Below are positions 13,096 through 25,620 of a stretch of DNA of 64,000 bases, in pieces (position 1 is the first letter of the stretch; the number at the start of each line of letters is the position of its first letter). Below the pieces are notes generated by a model. It was given only the letters and a program-made list of their open reading frames with translations, was not told the origin of the DNA and did not search any database. Source of the stretch: Cephalotus follicularis (taxonomy: Eukaryota; Streptophyta; Magnoliopsida; Oxalidales; Cephalotaceae); the NCBI GenBank assembly GCA_001972305.1, contig BDDD01005056.1, positions 46,337 through 110,336 of the forward strand, given 5' to 3'. Both the position numbers and the translations under genes were made by a program.

Positions 13096-13651
13096 CGTTA
13101 TCAGCACGAGACTTTATCCAACTGAGATTTGAGGTAATTTAAATTAGTTTCTCACATATATATGTACATATATATACATACATATATATATATATATCAT
13201 AATAGAGATTAACGGTTCCATCGATTGGTCGGAGTGCCGCCTATGTGTGGAAACTTATATACATATATATAATAAAGTTTCGCGTTTTCATATTTCGTAC
13301 GGAGTACCGACAGCTTATGAAAACGTATGTCTCTATTATTACTTTAATGTTTTACTTATTTGTGCGGATCACCATATACGTTGTATGAAATATTGTTATG
13401 ATTTATTGTTTTTGAGGTACCATTTGTCTACTTGAATTGTCTGAGACTTAGTGGGAACCTATATATTTAATATCTAACGGTATCACCTTACGATGTAAAT
13501 GTGAAAACCCGTTTACTGTTTTATATATTTACATTATTTGTTTTATGATCAATTTTAATTATTGCAATTATCTAATATTTCATCCATTTAATAATGTAAG
13601 TAATGATATTATCATATATCTATATATATTTAATCTTGGAAATGATTATCA

Positions 13652-13825
13652 TCACTTGAGGTGGTGACTTAGTGGTAGGAAGCCACTCGTTCATACATGA
13701 GGTCCGGCGTTCAAGTCTCGGCAAGCCCCATTATGCTCGAGTGGTCTCATACCCTGATTAAATATGGGGAAAGTGAGCGTGGCCTATGATTGCACCAATG
13801 AGGTCCTAAATTTTTTTTTATTACA
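13652..13825 (+). mobile_element. tRNA-derived SINE
   Basis: It has an internal RNA polymerase III promoter: an A-box-like TGACTTAGTGGTAGG (13665-13679) and, about 40 bases on, a B-box-like GCGTTCAAGTC (13707-13717). The unit ends in a T-rich tail (about 13811-13820). It lies in the untranslated leader of the Copia element. The sequence does not fold as a complete tRNA, so I call it a SINE rather than a tRNA gene. Target duplications were not resolved. Confidence 0.7.
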
Positions 13826-13890
13826 GTACACTTTATTTATTTTACTATGCTCAAATGACATTTATTTTTATCTTTTGATTCAGTATAAAA

Positions 13891-14963
13891 ATGGCAAACA
13901 TTGAAAATCAAAAATTCATTGCTCTTGATATTTTTGGAAAGAATTATCTATCATAGGTACTTGATGTGAAACTGCATTTGAGTGCTAAGAAATTGAGGCA
14001 CACAATTGATGAAGATAATGCAGCATCAAATGAGGAACGCGCCACTGCGCTGATTTTCCTAAGGCATCATATTGATGATGGCCTGAAATATGAATATTTA
14101 ACTGTTGAAAATCCATTTGAACTATGACAAAACCTAAATGATAGGTTTGAGCACTTGAAAGCTGTTGTACTGCCAAAGGCATTGAATGATTGGTCACAGC
14201 TACGATTTCAGGATTTTAAAACAGTTTCGGAATATAATTCCACGTTATTCAAAATTGTATCACAATTAAAGATGTGTGGTGAAGTTATCACCGAGGATAT
14301 GTTGCTGGAGAAAACATATCGAACATTTCATGCATCCAATATGTTACTGCAACAACAGTATATGTTGTACGGGTTCACAAAATATCGTGAATTAATTGGA
14401 TCTCTTCTTATTGCGGAGCAAAATCATGAATTACTCCTGCAAAATCATGAAAGTCGTCCGACTGGTTCAGCCCCTTTACCAGAGGTAAATGCAACATCGT
14501 CAGAATTTAGAGGACGAGGAAGAGGGCGTGGACGGGGACGAGGACGTGGAAGAGGACGTGGCAGTGGAAGAAATCAAAATTTCTTGGGGCCACGTAATAA
14601 TAATAGCATGAAATGGCAAAATCCTGATACAAAACAACGTCAAAAGTGGCGCAATCCTGGACAATCCAGTAAGGATGAACAAACCCAAAATAGAAAGGGT
14701 AATTGCAACCGATGTGGTATGGAAGGTCATTGGTACCGTGCTTGTCGCACAGCGAAGCATTGGGTCGACTTATATCAAGCTTCTCTAAAAGAGAATGACA
14801 AACGGATTGAAACAAATTTTATAGGTCATTGTGACCCTTTGGAAACTACGCAATCAGACTTTGGTTCAATGGGTATAACCCATATGGACATTGCTGATTT
14901 CGTAACTAATCCAAATGAGAAAATGAATCAAGTGATTGTCGACGAAGACTTCCATCTCGGTTG
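13891..14963 (+). pseudogene. Copia gag part (Ale-like)
   Basis: This is the nucleocapsid-type gag of the Copia fossil. The N-terminal part begins MANIENQKFIAL and is of the UBN2/retrotransposon gag type. It is followed by an arginine-glycine repeat tract (about 14510-14570) and a CCHC zinc knuckle with the spacing C-x2-C-x4-H-x4-C (about 14704-14745). It is not intact. Confidence 0.8.
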
Positions 14964-15059
14964 ATGTTATGTGCTGTAGTTTTAATGTTTATCACTTTTT
15001 GAATAAAGTGCTTATGAAGTTAAATATAACTATGTTATATTTATTAACATGTGTGTTTT

Positions 15060-15202
15060 TATTTATAGATCATCATATAATGGATATTGGAGATATATGC
15101 ATAGCTGACAGTGCAACAACACACACAATACTCCAGAGTGAAAAATACTTTTCACATTTAACAATAACAAAGGCTAATGTTGGAACAATTTCTGGTACAT
15201 CA
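15060..15202 (+). pseudogene. Copia protease part
   Basis: Reads DIGDICIADSATTHT, with the aspartic protease-like D-S-A-T-T-H-T found at the start of Ale-type pol. The reading is interrupted at 15203 by the solo LTR, and Copia sequence continues on its far side. Confidence 0.75.
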
Positions 15203-18200
15203 TGTCACACCCGTTCCCGATAACAACTGATAACCTACCGAGAACGGATGTGACTATCACGTAACAAGTCTCCTTTCGGAAACTCCACGTGATAGCTAAA
15301 AACCGTTTCGAAAGCCGTATAAAGCTATGTAATCAAATTTGAAAAATCATAAAGTTAAAGTTTCCAAAACTTTGAAAAAAAATTCTAACTCTTAAATTTT
15401 TACGAAAATCGGGCATGTAGTATCTGTTTATCGGACTATGCCCCCTTTAAAGAAAAACACAGTTTATATACACACTCCCAAAGGAGGAATCAACAGTTTT
15501 AAATAGGCTCAGCCCTCAGAAAACCACAATTTAAACAAGTAAACATGGGTTGGGCTCAGCCTCAACCATTTCAACAAGCAATAAAAGTAAATCTATAGGG
15601 TTCGGCCCTTTTTAAAAGCAAAACCATAAAATGAAATCATTAATATAAAAATGAGTAAATGCGTAATTTAATTGTTGATGTAGTATGCTATGCATGTGTT
15701 AAAATCCTGGTAGCATGCGTTGCCTCCGTGGTCAATCATCAACAGCAACAAACTAGCACTCACTTACCATCTTGCCTTTATCTGGAAGGGAAAGAAAAGA
15801 GAGGGGGTTAGTCCAAATGACTAAGTGAGTAGAAACAATAAATACATCTCCCATAACTATATACTGAATAAACGGAGAAATAATATAAGCTCAAAGTAGA
15901 AAACAATGTAAATCTACAGCAAGATGAAATCAAGATCCAAAAAGATAGTCAAAATCAACAGAAAATATCAAGATCCATAACAAATCATGATCCACGAAGG
16001 ATATCGAGACCATAAAGGGATATCGAGGCTCATAAATACAAACGAAATCCACGAATATAAACAAGATACACAAGTGTAAACAAAAATCCGAGAAAGGAAT
16101 CTCGATACTCAACGAATAGCTCCACAATATAAATATAAGTCAGGAATGAAAACAAGATCCACAAGCGATATCAAGATCCCTTAACGAAATTCACAAATGA
16201 AGTTGAATATATGAAAGGAAACTAAATACTTAGCAAATGGGCTCCATAAAAGAAACCCTTGAACTTAACAACAAAGTCCACTTAACGAATATCAAAGTCA
16301 AGACAGAAATCAAATACATGAGAGTCAACAACAAATCCAAGTATCTGAATATCAAACTCAAAGATACGATCATAAATCTAATATCAAACATAAAAAATGT
16401 AATATGAGCCCAAAGAATCATAAACAACAAATATAAGGGGATGCTGGTACCAATCCTGTCACTGTCTCATATCCCCGCCAAATCACATGGCGTCATAACA
16501 TAACCGCTGCCGCAATAATATAGGCCAATAGGCTACAGGATGTGATCATCATCCATCATACACCGGTGCAGAGTGTCTATGGTAAGCATAACATCCAAAC
16601 CTCGCACGAGGGGCCGACATATACCGCACGGACCCTAGCCCTCGCTGAGCAACCCGTACGCACACTCAACGTCATCCGAGGGACCCGCGTGTAATATATA
16701 TCAACAACCAAACACAGTCCAATAGGAGGGTAATGGAGCAGCTCTGCTGCACTCACACTCAGCATACCATCGTAGACAATAGTATGCCGCAGATCCAGGT
16801 ATGGAACCCGGGGGCAGTTTCCACATAACACCCCATCATAGACCAATGGGCCTGCTAAGTAGAGTTGAGCGTCGAACATATACCACTCCTTGGACCGGTA
16901 ATACATATCCATCATCCCGGTACCCAGCATCAGAATATAAATAGTATAACCATATAACAAGTCACAAAGTCACAAGTGTGAGAAGGTGACCAAGTCACCC
17001 AGAGCATCGAACATATAACCGCTTGGAATCACATCACAATCATGAATACGTTAACAGAAGACAACCGGGATACAAATCCCAACCAAGATCACATATCACA
17101 AGAAATCGGGCACATATGAAAACAACATGACTCTCAAATAAAGAATTGGTCAACGGCATCAACAACAAAGCTCAAGTATAAGAATGCGGAAACCAATCAA
17201 ACTTAACAAATCCGGCCCTCAATAGCCATTTCATAATAGAACCACAAAAAAAAGCACATTCCCGGCAACAAAACTCAAACATGACAATACGAATCTAGAA
17301 TGAATATAACCGTAGCAACAAAAACGATATATGTCCGCAGGAGCCAATGCGGATACGACATCGCGAAGTGAAATGAATATATGACTACAAGGTCTCATAT
17401 CAATGTGAACATTCAATCAGAATACCAACACAGGGCTCAAAGCAAACGATTAAGGAATTGATTTCAATTCGACTATCAACAAGTCATATCAATATGAACA
17501 TTCAATCGAAATACCGATAATGGATTCCAAGAACAATTATGGAATCAACATATCACAAATCATATCGTATGATAAAATCAAGCAACGAAGGCTATCAACA
17601 AGTATAGAAATCAACTCCAAATCAGATTATCAACAAATCAAATGATAATTAAGAATCGTAATAAAGCACACAACAATCATCAACGAATTTCAAAATCAAA
17701 TAAGATAAAGGAAGGGGATGTTCTACTCACAATATCAAAGCCGATACTACCACGGACTAACCCCGTTAAGCTTTGAATCAACTATCGGGTTCTCGCCATC
17801 GTTTCGAAACTCTATCAACCGTCACACTGCATTAACAACACATATCCGTTACTTTATACACATATGCAGTTAACACTGTGAGTCACCGGAGCTTTGGCCA
17901 ATTTCCGGTCAACCTGCCAAAGTTCCGACGACACCCAAAACAACCCCTAAAACAACTGATCAACTCACATTATTGATCGAAACTCACTGTGACTCGCCCG
18001 GAATTAGGCAGCCACCGCCGACAGTGAGTTGACTCACTGAGTCAGCTCGCCGGTCATCCAACAAATATAGCCACTTCACAAATAAGTCACAAAACAACCA
18101 GGCCTACACATCTCCGCCCGAAACTCGGTCAGACTTGGTGGCTGTCGCCGCGCCGGAGCTCTGGTCGAGTCGCCATTGCACTGGTAATGCCACCCCTAGC

Positions 18201-18792
18201 CTCCACAGCGTCCCGGATACTCATTGGTGGCCGAGACTCGCCGGGAATCGGCGCCAAACGTGGCGTCACAGGCGGTAGGGTGACTGGGTTGACTCAGCGC
18301 CTAGAATCCGGTCGATTCCGGCCAAATGATGCCACAGCCACTGTCGAAATGGGTATAGGTGATCCCCACGACGAAGACCAGCCCCACCCGCGACGGTATC
18401 GGTGGCGGAGGAGCAACGGCAGTGGCCGTTTGGCGCGGAAGAGAAAAAAAAATAAGAGAGAAGAAAGAGAAAGGAGGAAGAGAAGGATACCTAGCAGTGG
18501 TGGTGACGTCGTCCGCCGTCTTCCCCGGCCTCCGGTGCCTCTCCCGACGTTTCTCTCCCGGTCTTTGCATCTCTCTCTCTCGTGTTCACTCTCTCTGTCT
18601 CATCTCTCTCACACGGGCGCTATGCCCGTTTCTTTTAATTGGTTTGGTGCGTCTAGAACGACTCCCTTTTTTTTTCTTTTTTTTAATAACAATTATAATA
18701 ATATATTATTATAATAACGATAATAACAATCACAATAATACTATACTTGAGTCATACACATCGACCTCGTAAAAGTGACTCGAGGTGTCACA
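15203..18792 (-). mobile_element. Solo LTR, 3.6 kb, inside Copia pol
   Basis: The ends are TGTCACACCCG (15203) and AGGTGTCACA (18792). A perfect 5-bp target duplication, catca, lies at 15198-15202 and 18793-18797, and the Copia protein reading is continuous across the empty site. No coding domain or second LTR is visible, so I read it as a solo LTR; a non-autonomous element with very diverged LTRs is the alternative. It shares layout and much sequence with 30103-33539. The stem-loop lies at 15808-15824, a GTTGACTCA palindrome at 18026-18048 and a GGGC hairpin at 18612-18629. The minus orientation is inferred from relatives. Confidence 0.85.
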
Positions 18793-19420
18793 CATCAGAC
18801 CTAATTGAAGGTTCTGGGATGGCCAGTTTTGTGTTATCAAATGGAACACAAATGCGCATTACAGATGCTTTATATTCGACAAAGTCTAGAAGAAACTTGC
18901 TTAGTTTCAAAGATATTCGCCGAAATGGTTATCATATTGAAACCATAAATAAAAATGACAAAGAATATTTTAATATCACTGGTAATGCTTCCGGCCGAAA
19001 GCAAATATTGGAGAAACTCCCTGGGCTTTCTTCTAGGCTATACGTTATGAAAATTAGAGCAATTGAATCTCATAATGTTGTGGATTCAAAAGTCATAATC
19101 TTAAAAGGGTTCATGATTTGGTATGAACTGCTAGGCCACCCAGGTGTGACAATGATACGTCGAATCATTGAAAGTTCACATGGTCATCCACTTAAAAAGC
19201 AGAAAATGCTATTGAATAATGAGAACCATTACGTTGCTTGTTCGCAAGGAAAACTCATTACAAGACCATCTACAACAAAAGTGGTTATAGAATCTCCAAA
19301 ATTCTTAGAGAGAATTCAAGGAGATATTTGTGGACCGATTAGTCCACCATATGGACCATTTCGGTATTTCATGGTCTTAATAGATTCATCGACAAGATGG
19401 TCTCATGTATGCTTTAACCC
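18793..19420 (+). pseudogene. Copia protease end, pre-integrase and integrase start
   Basis: Continues the Copia reading with SDLIEGSGMASFVLSN, then a GAG-pre-integrase segment and the beginning of the integrase core (GDICGPISPPYG and FMVLIDSSTRWSHV). Another LTR-type fragment follows. It is part of a fossil. Confidence 0.75.
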
Positions 19421-19429
19421 CTTTCTGTT

Positions 19430-20530
19430 ATTGTTTTGTTTTACTCAAATTTAGCTTTAGCCACTACCTTATACACCAAAGTTATGTCTTTTATACGATT
19501 AGATGTTATATGCTCTGCTCTGCTCTTATCTTAGTATATTTATTTAGTTTTAATTTAGTACTGAATAAACTACAAGGGGGGTGTAAATGTTTGTTTTTGT
19601 AACTAAACCTCTCACAAGGTTGGATTTTACAATATAGAATTGCTCAAAATAATGAGAACAAAAAAATGGCTTAGAAAGCAAAAATGAGACTTTTGATTGA
19701 GCTCTTTGATTTCAATGCTTTGAGTGTGATTTTCTTGAATGATGTTTGTATGCTTGATTCACTTGTGTTGTTCTCACACTTGTACTTCAAAACATTCGTC
19801 CATTTATAGCTTAATGCCTCAAAGATCCGTTGGGATTAGTTTAGGATTAATTCCTTAATGGAATGTCCACTGAAATCTGTCAGAAAATTGCTGCAGACGA
19901 TCAAAGCGTCGACAGACCTCTCCCAAGCGTCGATGGTCATGTGACCGTTGGGGCTCCCAAGTTTGAATTCTCTGCTTGAAGCGCAGACGTTCCATTGATT
20001 ATGTCGACCGCCAGATAAAGCGTCGACCGCCAGCCTTGAGCGTCGTCGCTTAGGCACATTTTAATTGCCATTTACTCTCTGTACCAGACAGCAGACGCTT
20101 TGCACTAAGCGCATGCGTTTTGCGCCTTAAAGCGCAGACGCTTGCTTTTGAGCGTCGACGCTTGGAGTGTTATTTCCAATTCTCCAAGTGCTTCACCGGT
20201 AGGCGCTTTGTTCTTGTCTCGACCGCCAGCTAAAGCGCAGATGCTTTAATTTCAAGCGTCGGCGGTCTGGGTAGTTTCTGCATAATTTCTGCTGATATGT
20301 TTATCTTTTATCTTTCTTGCACAAAAAGAAACTTTGTCAAATACAAATATGTTATCATCAAAACATAGGATTGAGACATAAATGTCAACAAGTACATATG
20401 CTGGACAGATTTATATCTTTTATTCAGGTTCAGTTGATAAGGAGTAAGGTAATTATTGTCTAGTCCTAGTCCATAGGAAGAGTGGGGTGGTGTACAAAAC
20501 CCTGAAATAACATTAATACAAGATAATGTG
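19430..20530 (+). mobile_element. LTR-type fragment between Copia integrase and RT
   Basis: The Copia reading stops near 19420 and resumes near 20540. In between, ACAAGGGGG followed by TGTAAATG (19572-19589) looks like a purine tract and an LTR start at 19582. The LTR-like sequence contains a dense palindrome array (19905-20270). No right terminus or target duplication could be fixed. The superfamily is unknown, and the limits are approximate. Confidence 0.5.
19905..20270. repeat. RTCGAY palindrome array, copy 5
   Basis: At least ten units such as AAAGCGTCGACAG, GAGCGTCGACGCTTGG and AAGCGCAGACGCTT. Both perfect and diverged halves of the GCGTCGACGC type occur. Confidence 0.75.
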
Positions 20531-20539
20531 TTATTTTCA

Positions 20540-22235
20540 GAACTCACATTGACTCTAATGATATTATAGTTAATGACAAATTTGCCTATGCGTTGCATTG
20601 GATATTACAAATCCTGTTATGGATCCTGAACCATAAAGTGTTGAACAATGTCAATGAAGAAATGATTGGCCAAAATGGAAAGATACAATACAAGCAGAGT
20701 TGCAATCTTTGTCAAAATGAGAAGTATTTGGACCATTAATTCAAACACCAAGTGGTGTAACCCCTGTTGGATTCAGATGGATATTTGTTCAAAAACGAAA
20801 TGAGAAAAATGAAATTGTGAGATACAAAGCAAGGCTTGTAGCTCAAGGGTTCTCACAGAGACCAGGTATTGATTACCAGGAAACATATTCTCCAGTTATG
20901 GATGGAATCACTTTTCGATTCCTGATTAGTATGGCTGCTTCGAACGGACTTGAAACTCGTCTTATGGACATAGTAACAACATACTTATATGGATCACTTG
21001 ATAGTGATATATACATGAGAATTCCTGATGGATTTAAAGTTCATGAATCGAACAAATCTCACCACATGTATTCAATTAAGCTACAACGTTCGTTGTATGG
21101 ATTGAAACAATCTGGTCGAATGTGGTACAATCGACTAAGTGAATATTTAATCAAAGAAGGGTATATAAATGATCAAATATGTCCATGTATTTTTATCAAA
21201 AAATCTAACGATGGATTTGCTATTATTGCAGTATATGTGGATGACTTAAATCTTGTAGGTACTTCTGAAGAACTTACAAAGACTGCAACCTATTTAAAAG
21301 GCGAGTTTGAAATGAAAGATCTTGGAAAAACAAAGTTTTGTCTTGGTATACAGGTGTAGCACATATCATGTGGGATCTTCATCCATCAATCCACATACGC
21401 TGAAAAGTTTCTTAGTCGACTCAACATGGACAAAGCTTATCCTCTAAGCACTCCAATGGTAGTTCGATCTCTTGATGTCAAGAAGGATTCATTTCGTCCT
21501 CAAGAAGAAGGAGAAGAAATCCTTGGACCTGAAGTTCCTTATCTTAGCGCAATTGGAGCACTATTGTATCTTGCAAATTGCACAATACCTGATATTACAT
21601 TCTCTGTCAATTTACTGGCAAGATATAGCTCTACACCAAAGAGAAGGCACTGGAATGGGATTAAGCACATAATGCGCTATCTGCGTGGAAGCACTGATAT
21701 GGGTCTATTTTATCCAAGGGGAACAAATACAACATTGATTGGATATGCTGATGCGGGATACTTGTCTGATCCACATAAAGCAAGATCACAAACTGGTTAT
21801 GTCTTTACCTTTTGTGACACTGCTATATCATAGCGTTCAACAAAACAGACAATGACAGCAATTTCTTCGAATCATTCAGAGATCCTTGCAATTCATGAAG
21901 CAAGTCGAGAATATATATGGTTGAGATCAATGATTCAACATATATAAGAATCATGTGGACTATCTTCAATTAGAAATAATCTCACTGTAATATATGAAGA
22001 TAATGCTGCTTGCATCACACAACTCAGAGGAGGATATATCAAGGGTGATTGAACGAAACATATTTCACCAAAATTCTTCTACACCTATGAGCTTCAGAAA
22101 AATGGTGATATTGATGTACAACAAATCCGATCAAGTGACAATTTAGTGTATTTATTTACGAAGGCATTACCAGGTACTACATTCAAGAAGCTCAGACATG
22201 ATATTGGGATGCGTCCGATTAAAGATCTTCATTAA
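20540..22235 (+). pseudogene. Copia reverse transcriptase and RNase H parts
   Basis: Reads the segment before RT (NDIIVNDKFAYA), then RT with ARLVAQGF, the SLYGLKQ motif and the catalytic YVDD (21234-21245), then RNase H (ALLYLANCTIPDITF, MRYLRGSTDMGL and GYADAGYLSDPHKARS). The pattern fits the Ale/Retrofit lineage of plant Copia. The 3' LTR follows after a short untranslated stretch. It is a fossil. Confidence 0.85.
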
Positions 22236-22382
22236 TACAGTTCAAGAACTTGTGAAATTTTGTTTCAGGGGGAGACTATACTCTTTTTCCTTTGCAAAGG
22301 TTTTTATCCCAATGGGTTTTTCCTAGCAAGGTTTTAACGAGACAGTCACAGTAATATGGAATAGAAATTCAAGGAGGAGTAT

Positions 22383-22606
22383 TGTAAAAGAAGTCAAACA
22401 TGAATAGTGAATTACTATTCCAACAACCAAATACTATTTCAACAACCCCTAAACTCCTATAAATAGGAATGTAATGTTAAGAATAAATGAAGGAATTCAT
22501 AATAAGAAAAACTCTTATTCTCTCTTACTTTCTCTCTCTCAATTTCTCTCTGAATCTCTTTATAATATAATTTTCTTTTATGAGTTAATCCCAGAAGTTT
22601 ATAACA
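22383..22606 (+). repeat. 3' LTR of the Ale-like Copia
   Basis: Begins TGTAAAAGAAG directly after the purine tract and ends ATAACA, matching 12855-13095. Confidence 0.85.
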
Positions 22607-23068
22607 TCTAACTTGCAATCGTTGAGTATATTAATAATATATCTAGATTCTACAAGAAATCATAGGTCACTTTTTATCGTCATAATTTTGATTTTGCAAT
22701 TCACAATAAGTATATTCATACTAAATATAATTTTGATTTTGCAATTCATAATAAGTATATCGTCATAATTGTTGAGTAAATGAAACTTTAAAAAAATGGA
22801 GAAAGTTGAGTTGGTTTGAAAAAGATATAACTGTGTAAATTGATTGATAACCTGAAACAGATTTGACGTATCATATAGGATTATTTCTTCTTCACCAAAT
22901 CTCTATTTGTTCTTTCTTTTGTTGTATGAAATACTTCATGAATGTTTTATTTTTATTTTTGGTAAAGTTGCTATCAACTAGGTATAAATTTGTTTTTTAG
23001 CATTATGCCATTATGGTACAGTCCTAAGTGGTATGTGATTTTTCTTATTAAATAAACTAGTATATAAT
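22607..23068. other. AT-rich spacer, nothing recognised
   Basis: Low-complexity AT-rich sequence with a short repeated phrase (AATTTTGATTTTGCAATTCA near 22690 and 22727). No gene is visible. Confidence 0.5.
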
Positions 23069-23159
23069 TGTAATGACTCGAATTTCCATTAAAGATATTA
23101 ATTATAGAAAGATGATTTGTTGTTGTGTAGTTGGCAAATAGTTCAAGGGACCCATAGTA

Positions 23160-23270
23160 TGACCCTACGCTCGGGGGGTTCGGGGGTTCCGCTCCCCGGT
23201 GAGCGGACGGGGGGTCCCGCTGCCCGGACAGCGGGCAGAGGGTCGGGGGCAGCGCCCTCGGAAGAAAATG
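23160..23270. other. GC-rich patch with internal inverted repeats
   Basis: About 75% or more G+C in otherwise AT-rich DNA. It contains paired words such as CGCTCCCCGGTGAGCG and CTGCCCGGACAGCGGGCAG. Similar GGGGG/CAGCGCCC patches are familiar from plant LTRs; the function is not known to me. Confidence 0.6.
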
Positions 23271-23307
23271 GAATTTGGCTAAGTGTTGATAAGGAAAACT
23301 GTCTTAA

Positions 23308-23560
23308 GCGCCGGCAGTTCCACTTCAAGCGTCGACGCTTTGGTAGTAACGGTCGACGCTTAGACCCCTCCTAACGGCGCTTTAAACCAGTGCAATGGCA
23401 AATTTGAGATATGCCTCTAACAGACGACGCTTGGACTAAAGCGGCGACGCTTTGAAGTAAAGCGCCAGCGCTTCAAGTTTAACGGACGACGCTTTGGAGA
23501 TCAAGTATTGAGGTTGACCTGGAGGAGACTTAAAGCGGCGACACTTTAAGGAAAGAGTTG
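23308..23560. repeat. RTCGAY palindrome array, copy 6
   Basis: Contains the perfect palindrome AAGCGTCGACGCTT near 23327 and about seven related units (GGTCGACGCTTAG, AAAGCGGCGACGCTTT and AAAGCGCCAGCGCTT). It lies upstream of the element's TATA box, that is, in its presumed U3. Confidence 0.8.
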
Positions 23561-23801
23561 CCGCTTTGCCCTGTGTCAGGTGCAGAATTCTAGCTTTTTA
23601 TCTCGTTTCGGAGGATTTAAATGGATCTAGGGACACGTGTCAAGCAAGGGAAGGAAGACTTATGTTTTTCTGCTGGAAAGGGGCAGGTGGCATCATTGGA
23701 TTGGATGGAATTCCATCAAATGGGCTGCTAAGGGGGCAAAGGCACATGGGTGAGGTCATGGATGACACCATCCAAGCTTGACCTCCAAGTTTCCCATTCT
23801 C

Positions 23802-23809
23802 TTTATATA
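23802..23809 (+). promoter_or_regulatory. TATA box of the LTR
   Basis: TTTATATA in a CT-rich context, about 735 bp into the LTR. Its position relative to the array and the long downstream leader fits an LTR promoter. Confidence 0.45.
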
Positions 23810-25620
23810 TGGGTGCATTCTCAATTGATGAAGGGTTGCTTTTCTGCTGATATTAGAGAGGAGGATGTTTGGGAGAGAAGAAGAGGAGGAGATCAAAATG
23901 AGGTAAGGAAATTCTATACCCATTTATGTCAAAGCTTCCTCTGTTTTACTTCCAAATTATGCAGAAGATAGTTTAATTCATATCTTGCTGAGTTCTTGAT
24001 GAAATTTCGAATGGTTTAATGTTTTCAAAACCTTAAGATGTCTACTTTAACTTTTATGTTTTATGCATCTCGAAATTGTATCGAATTCTTGATGAAAAGC
24101 CATGTTTTCTTCTACTGTTCATGTCCTATTTTTAAAAGGAAACTACAACTTTAAAAATTTATTACAGCTTTGTTTCTCAATGGAATTTTATGATTTTTAT
24201 CTCTATAGATTCATTGAGATGTCTACTTTAGTGTTTATGTTTTAAGTTTTCTCTGAAAATGCTTATTTCTATATGAATTATCAGTTTTCGTAAAGCTGTG
24301 CAAAACTATTTTATGAACTCATTTGAGTCATTTACTCAAATGAAGAGAAAGGTTTATGAATTGTGAAAGAAATTCTATGAAATGATTTTATGAATGCTTT
24401 GAGCTGATCACTCAAAGTATATGATGAATGAATCGCCCTTGGATTGCGATCCAAGGGGAATGGAGCGAGATGCTCAATGTTAATGGAGCCGAGCGTGCTC
24501 ACGGACATGCATGTGATGTAAGGATAGTAGTCGGGGAGTGCACAATGCCCCGGTGAAGCGGTGTAAAAGGGTTCATTAAGGTTTTTATAAACCCCTATGT
24601 TTTATGAAATGTTCTGATTATGTGATATGATCAGAAAAAGAAAATGAATGTGCAAATGTTTTGGGTTTATAAAATGATGTCAGACAATGGTTTTCAATGA
24701 AGTTATGTTTTTGAGCATGGCTATGATATATGCCAAAAGAATGTATGATTTGGAAAATGTTTTTTTTTTATCGTTTTCAAGTCTGGTGGTATTGTACACC
24801 AGAAAATGTATGATTCCAGAAATATTCTGATTTTATGAATATTATAAGAAAACAATGGATTTCAATAGCGAAATGTTCTGATTTTATAAAACTAGAAGAT
24901 GATTTTCAAAGGTATTTTGAAATGTATGATGTTGAAACGTTTTGATTAAGATTATCAAAAACAAAGGATTATGATAACGTTTGATGACTATGATTCTTAC
25001 TGAGCTCTTTAAAGCTCACTCCTTTCAATGTCTTGTTTTCTATCAAATCTTCCAGGAAACGTTGAACGTAAAGTTGCGAGCTTTAGAGGAAGTTCGTAAA
25101 AGAAGTGTAAGGAAAGGAAGTATGATATGCTATGAAGTTATGTTTTAATGTCATGTGTTAATGTTTTCTGCCATGTAACGTTTTATGATAGACGATGTAT
25201 AGATGTGAATGTATAGAGACAAATGCTATCGATTATGGTGTTTTTTATGTAAGATGGTGATATCAAAGGTTTTTTGAATACATTTGAGTGTATGAGAAGT
25301 TAATGATAAATGCGAGTATATGATTATTTTATGATGTGATAAGATTATGTTTTTCCGCTGTGTAAGGTTACATGATTAGTGATGTATAAATGCAAAGGTA
25401 TTAGAAACGATCATGATAATGAAAATATGATATTTTGAAATTGATGTTTCAAAGATATAAGCATATAATGTTAGGTTTTAAATCTAAGCTAAGATTATAT
25501 GATATAAAATGGATCGTTAAATGATTAAACGATTTGACGGTCAAAGGTTACACCCATGTAACGCACCGATCTTCGGAGCTCGCTTTGAGCTTAAAGTGGA
25601 CTCGGGTCGGGGGCGCTACA

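Larger units (their letters stand above)
12855..22606 (+). mobile_element. Copia element, Ale/Retrofit-like, broken
   Basis: Short LTRs (12855-13095 and 22383-22606) bracket Copia parts in the usual order: gag, protease, integrase, reverse transcriptase, RNase H. A purine tract CAAGGAGGAGTAT lies directly before the 3' LTR. A CGTTATCAGCACGAG word follows the 5' LTR where a primer-binding site is expected. The two LTRs differ at roughly 6-7% of bases plus one indel by eye, suggesting an age of a few million years at commonly used plant rates (inference). Inside are a SINE, a solo LTR and another LTR fragment. Target duplications are not convincing. It is a fossil with well over five breaks besides the insertions. 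Confidence 0.85.
23069..25620 (+). mobile_element. LTR-type element (solo LTR), 2.55 kb
   Basis: Runs from TGTAATGACTCG to GGGGGCGCTACA. It contains an unusual GC-rich patch (23160-23270), a palindrome array (23308-23560), a TATA box TTTATATA (23802-23809) and, near its end, the stem-loop at 25001-25018. The flanks (ataat and atcga) do not form a clear target duplication, so insertion age or a boundary rearrangement is uncertain. No coding domain is present. It lies 0.5 kb upstream of the only intact host gene. Confidence 0.65.

Noticed and set aside
13665-13730. Functional tRNA gene
   Set aside because: A and B boxes are present, but no complete cloverleaf can be drawn, and a T-rich tail and extra body follow, as in SINEs.
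18187-18772. Long overlapping open frames, arginine-rich, as a possible gene
   Set aside because: They lie in the GC/GA-rich zone of a solo LTR; related LTRs have the same zone without a conserved frame.
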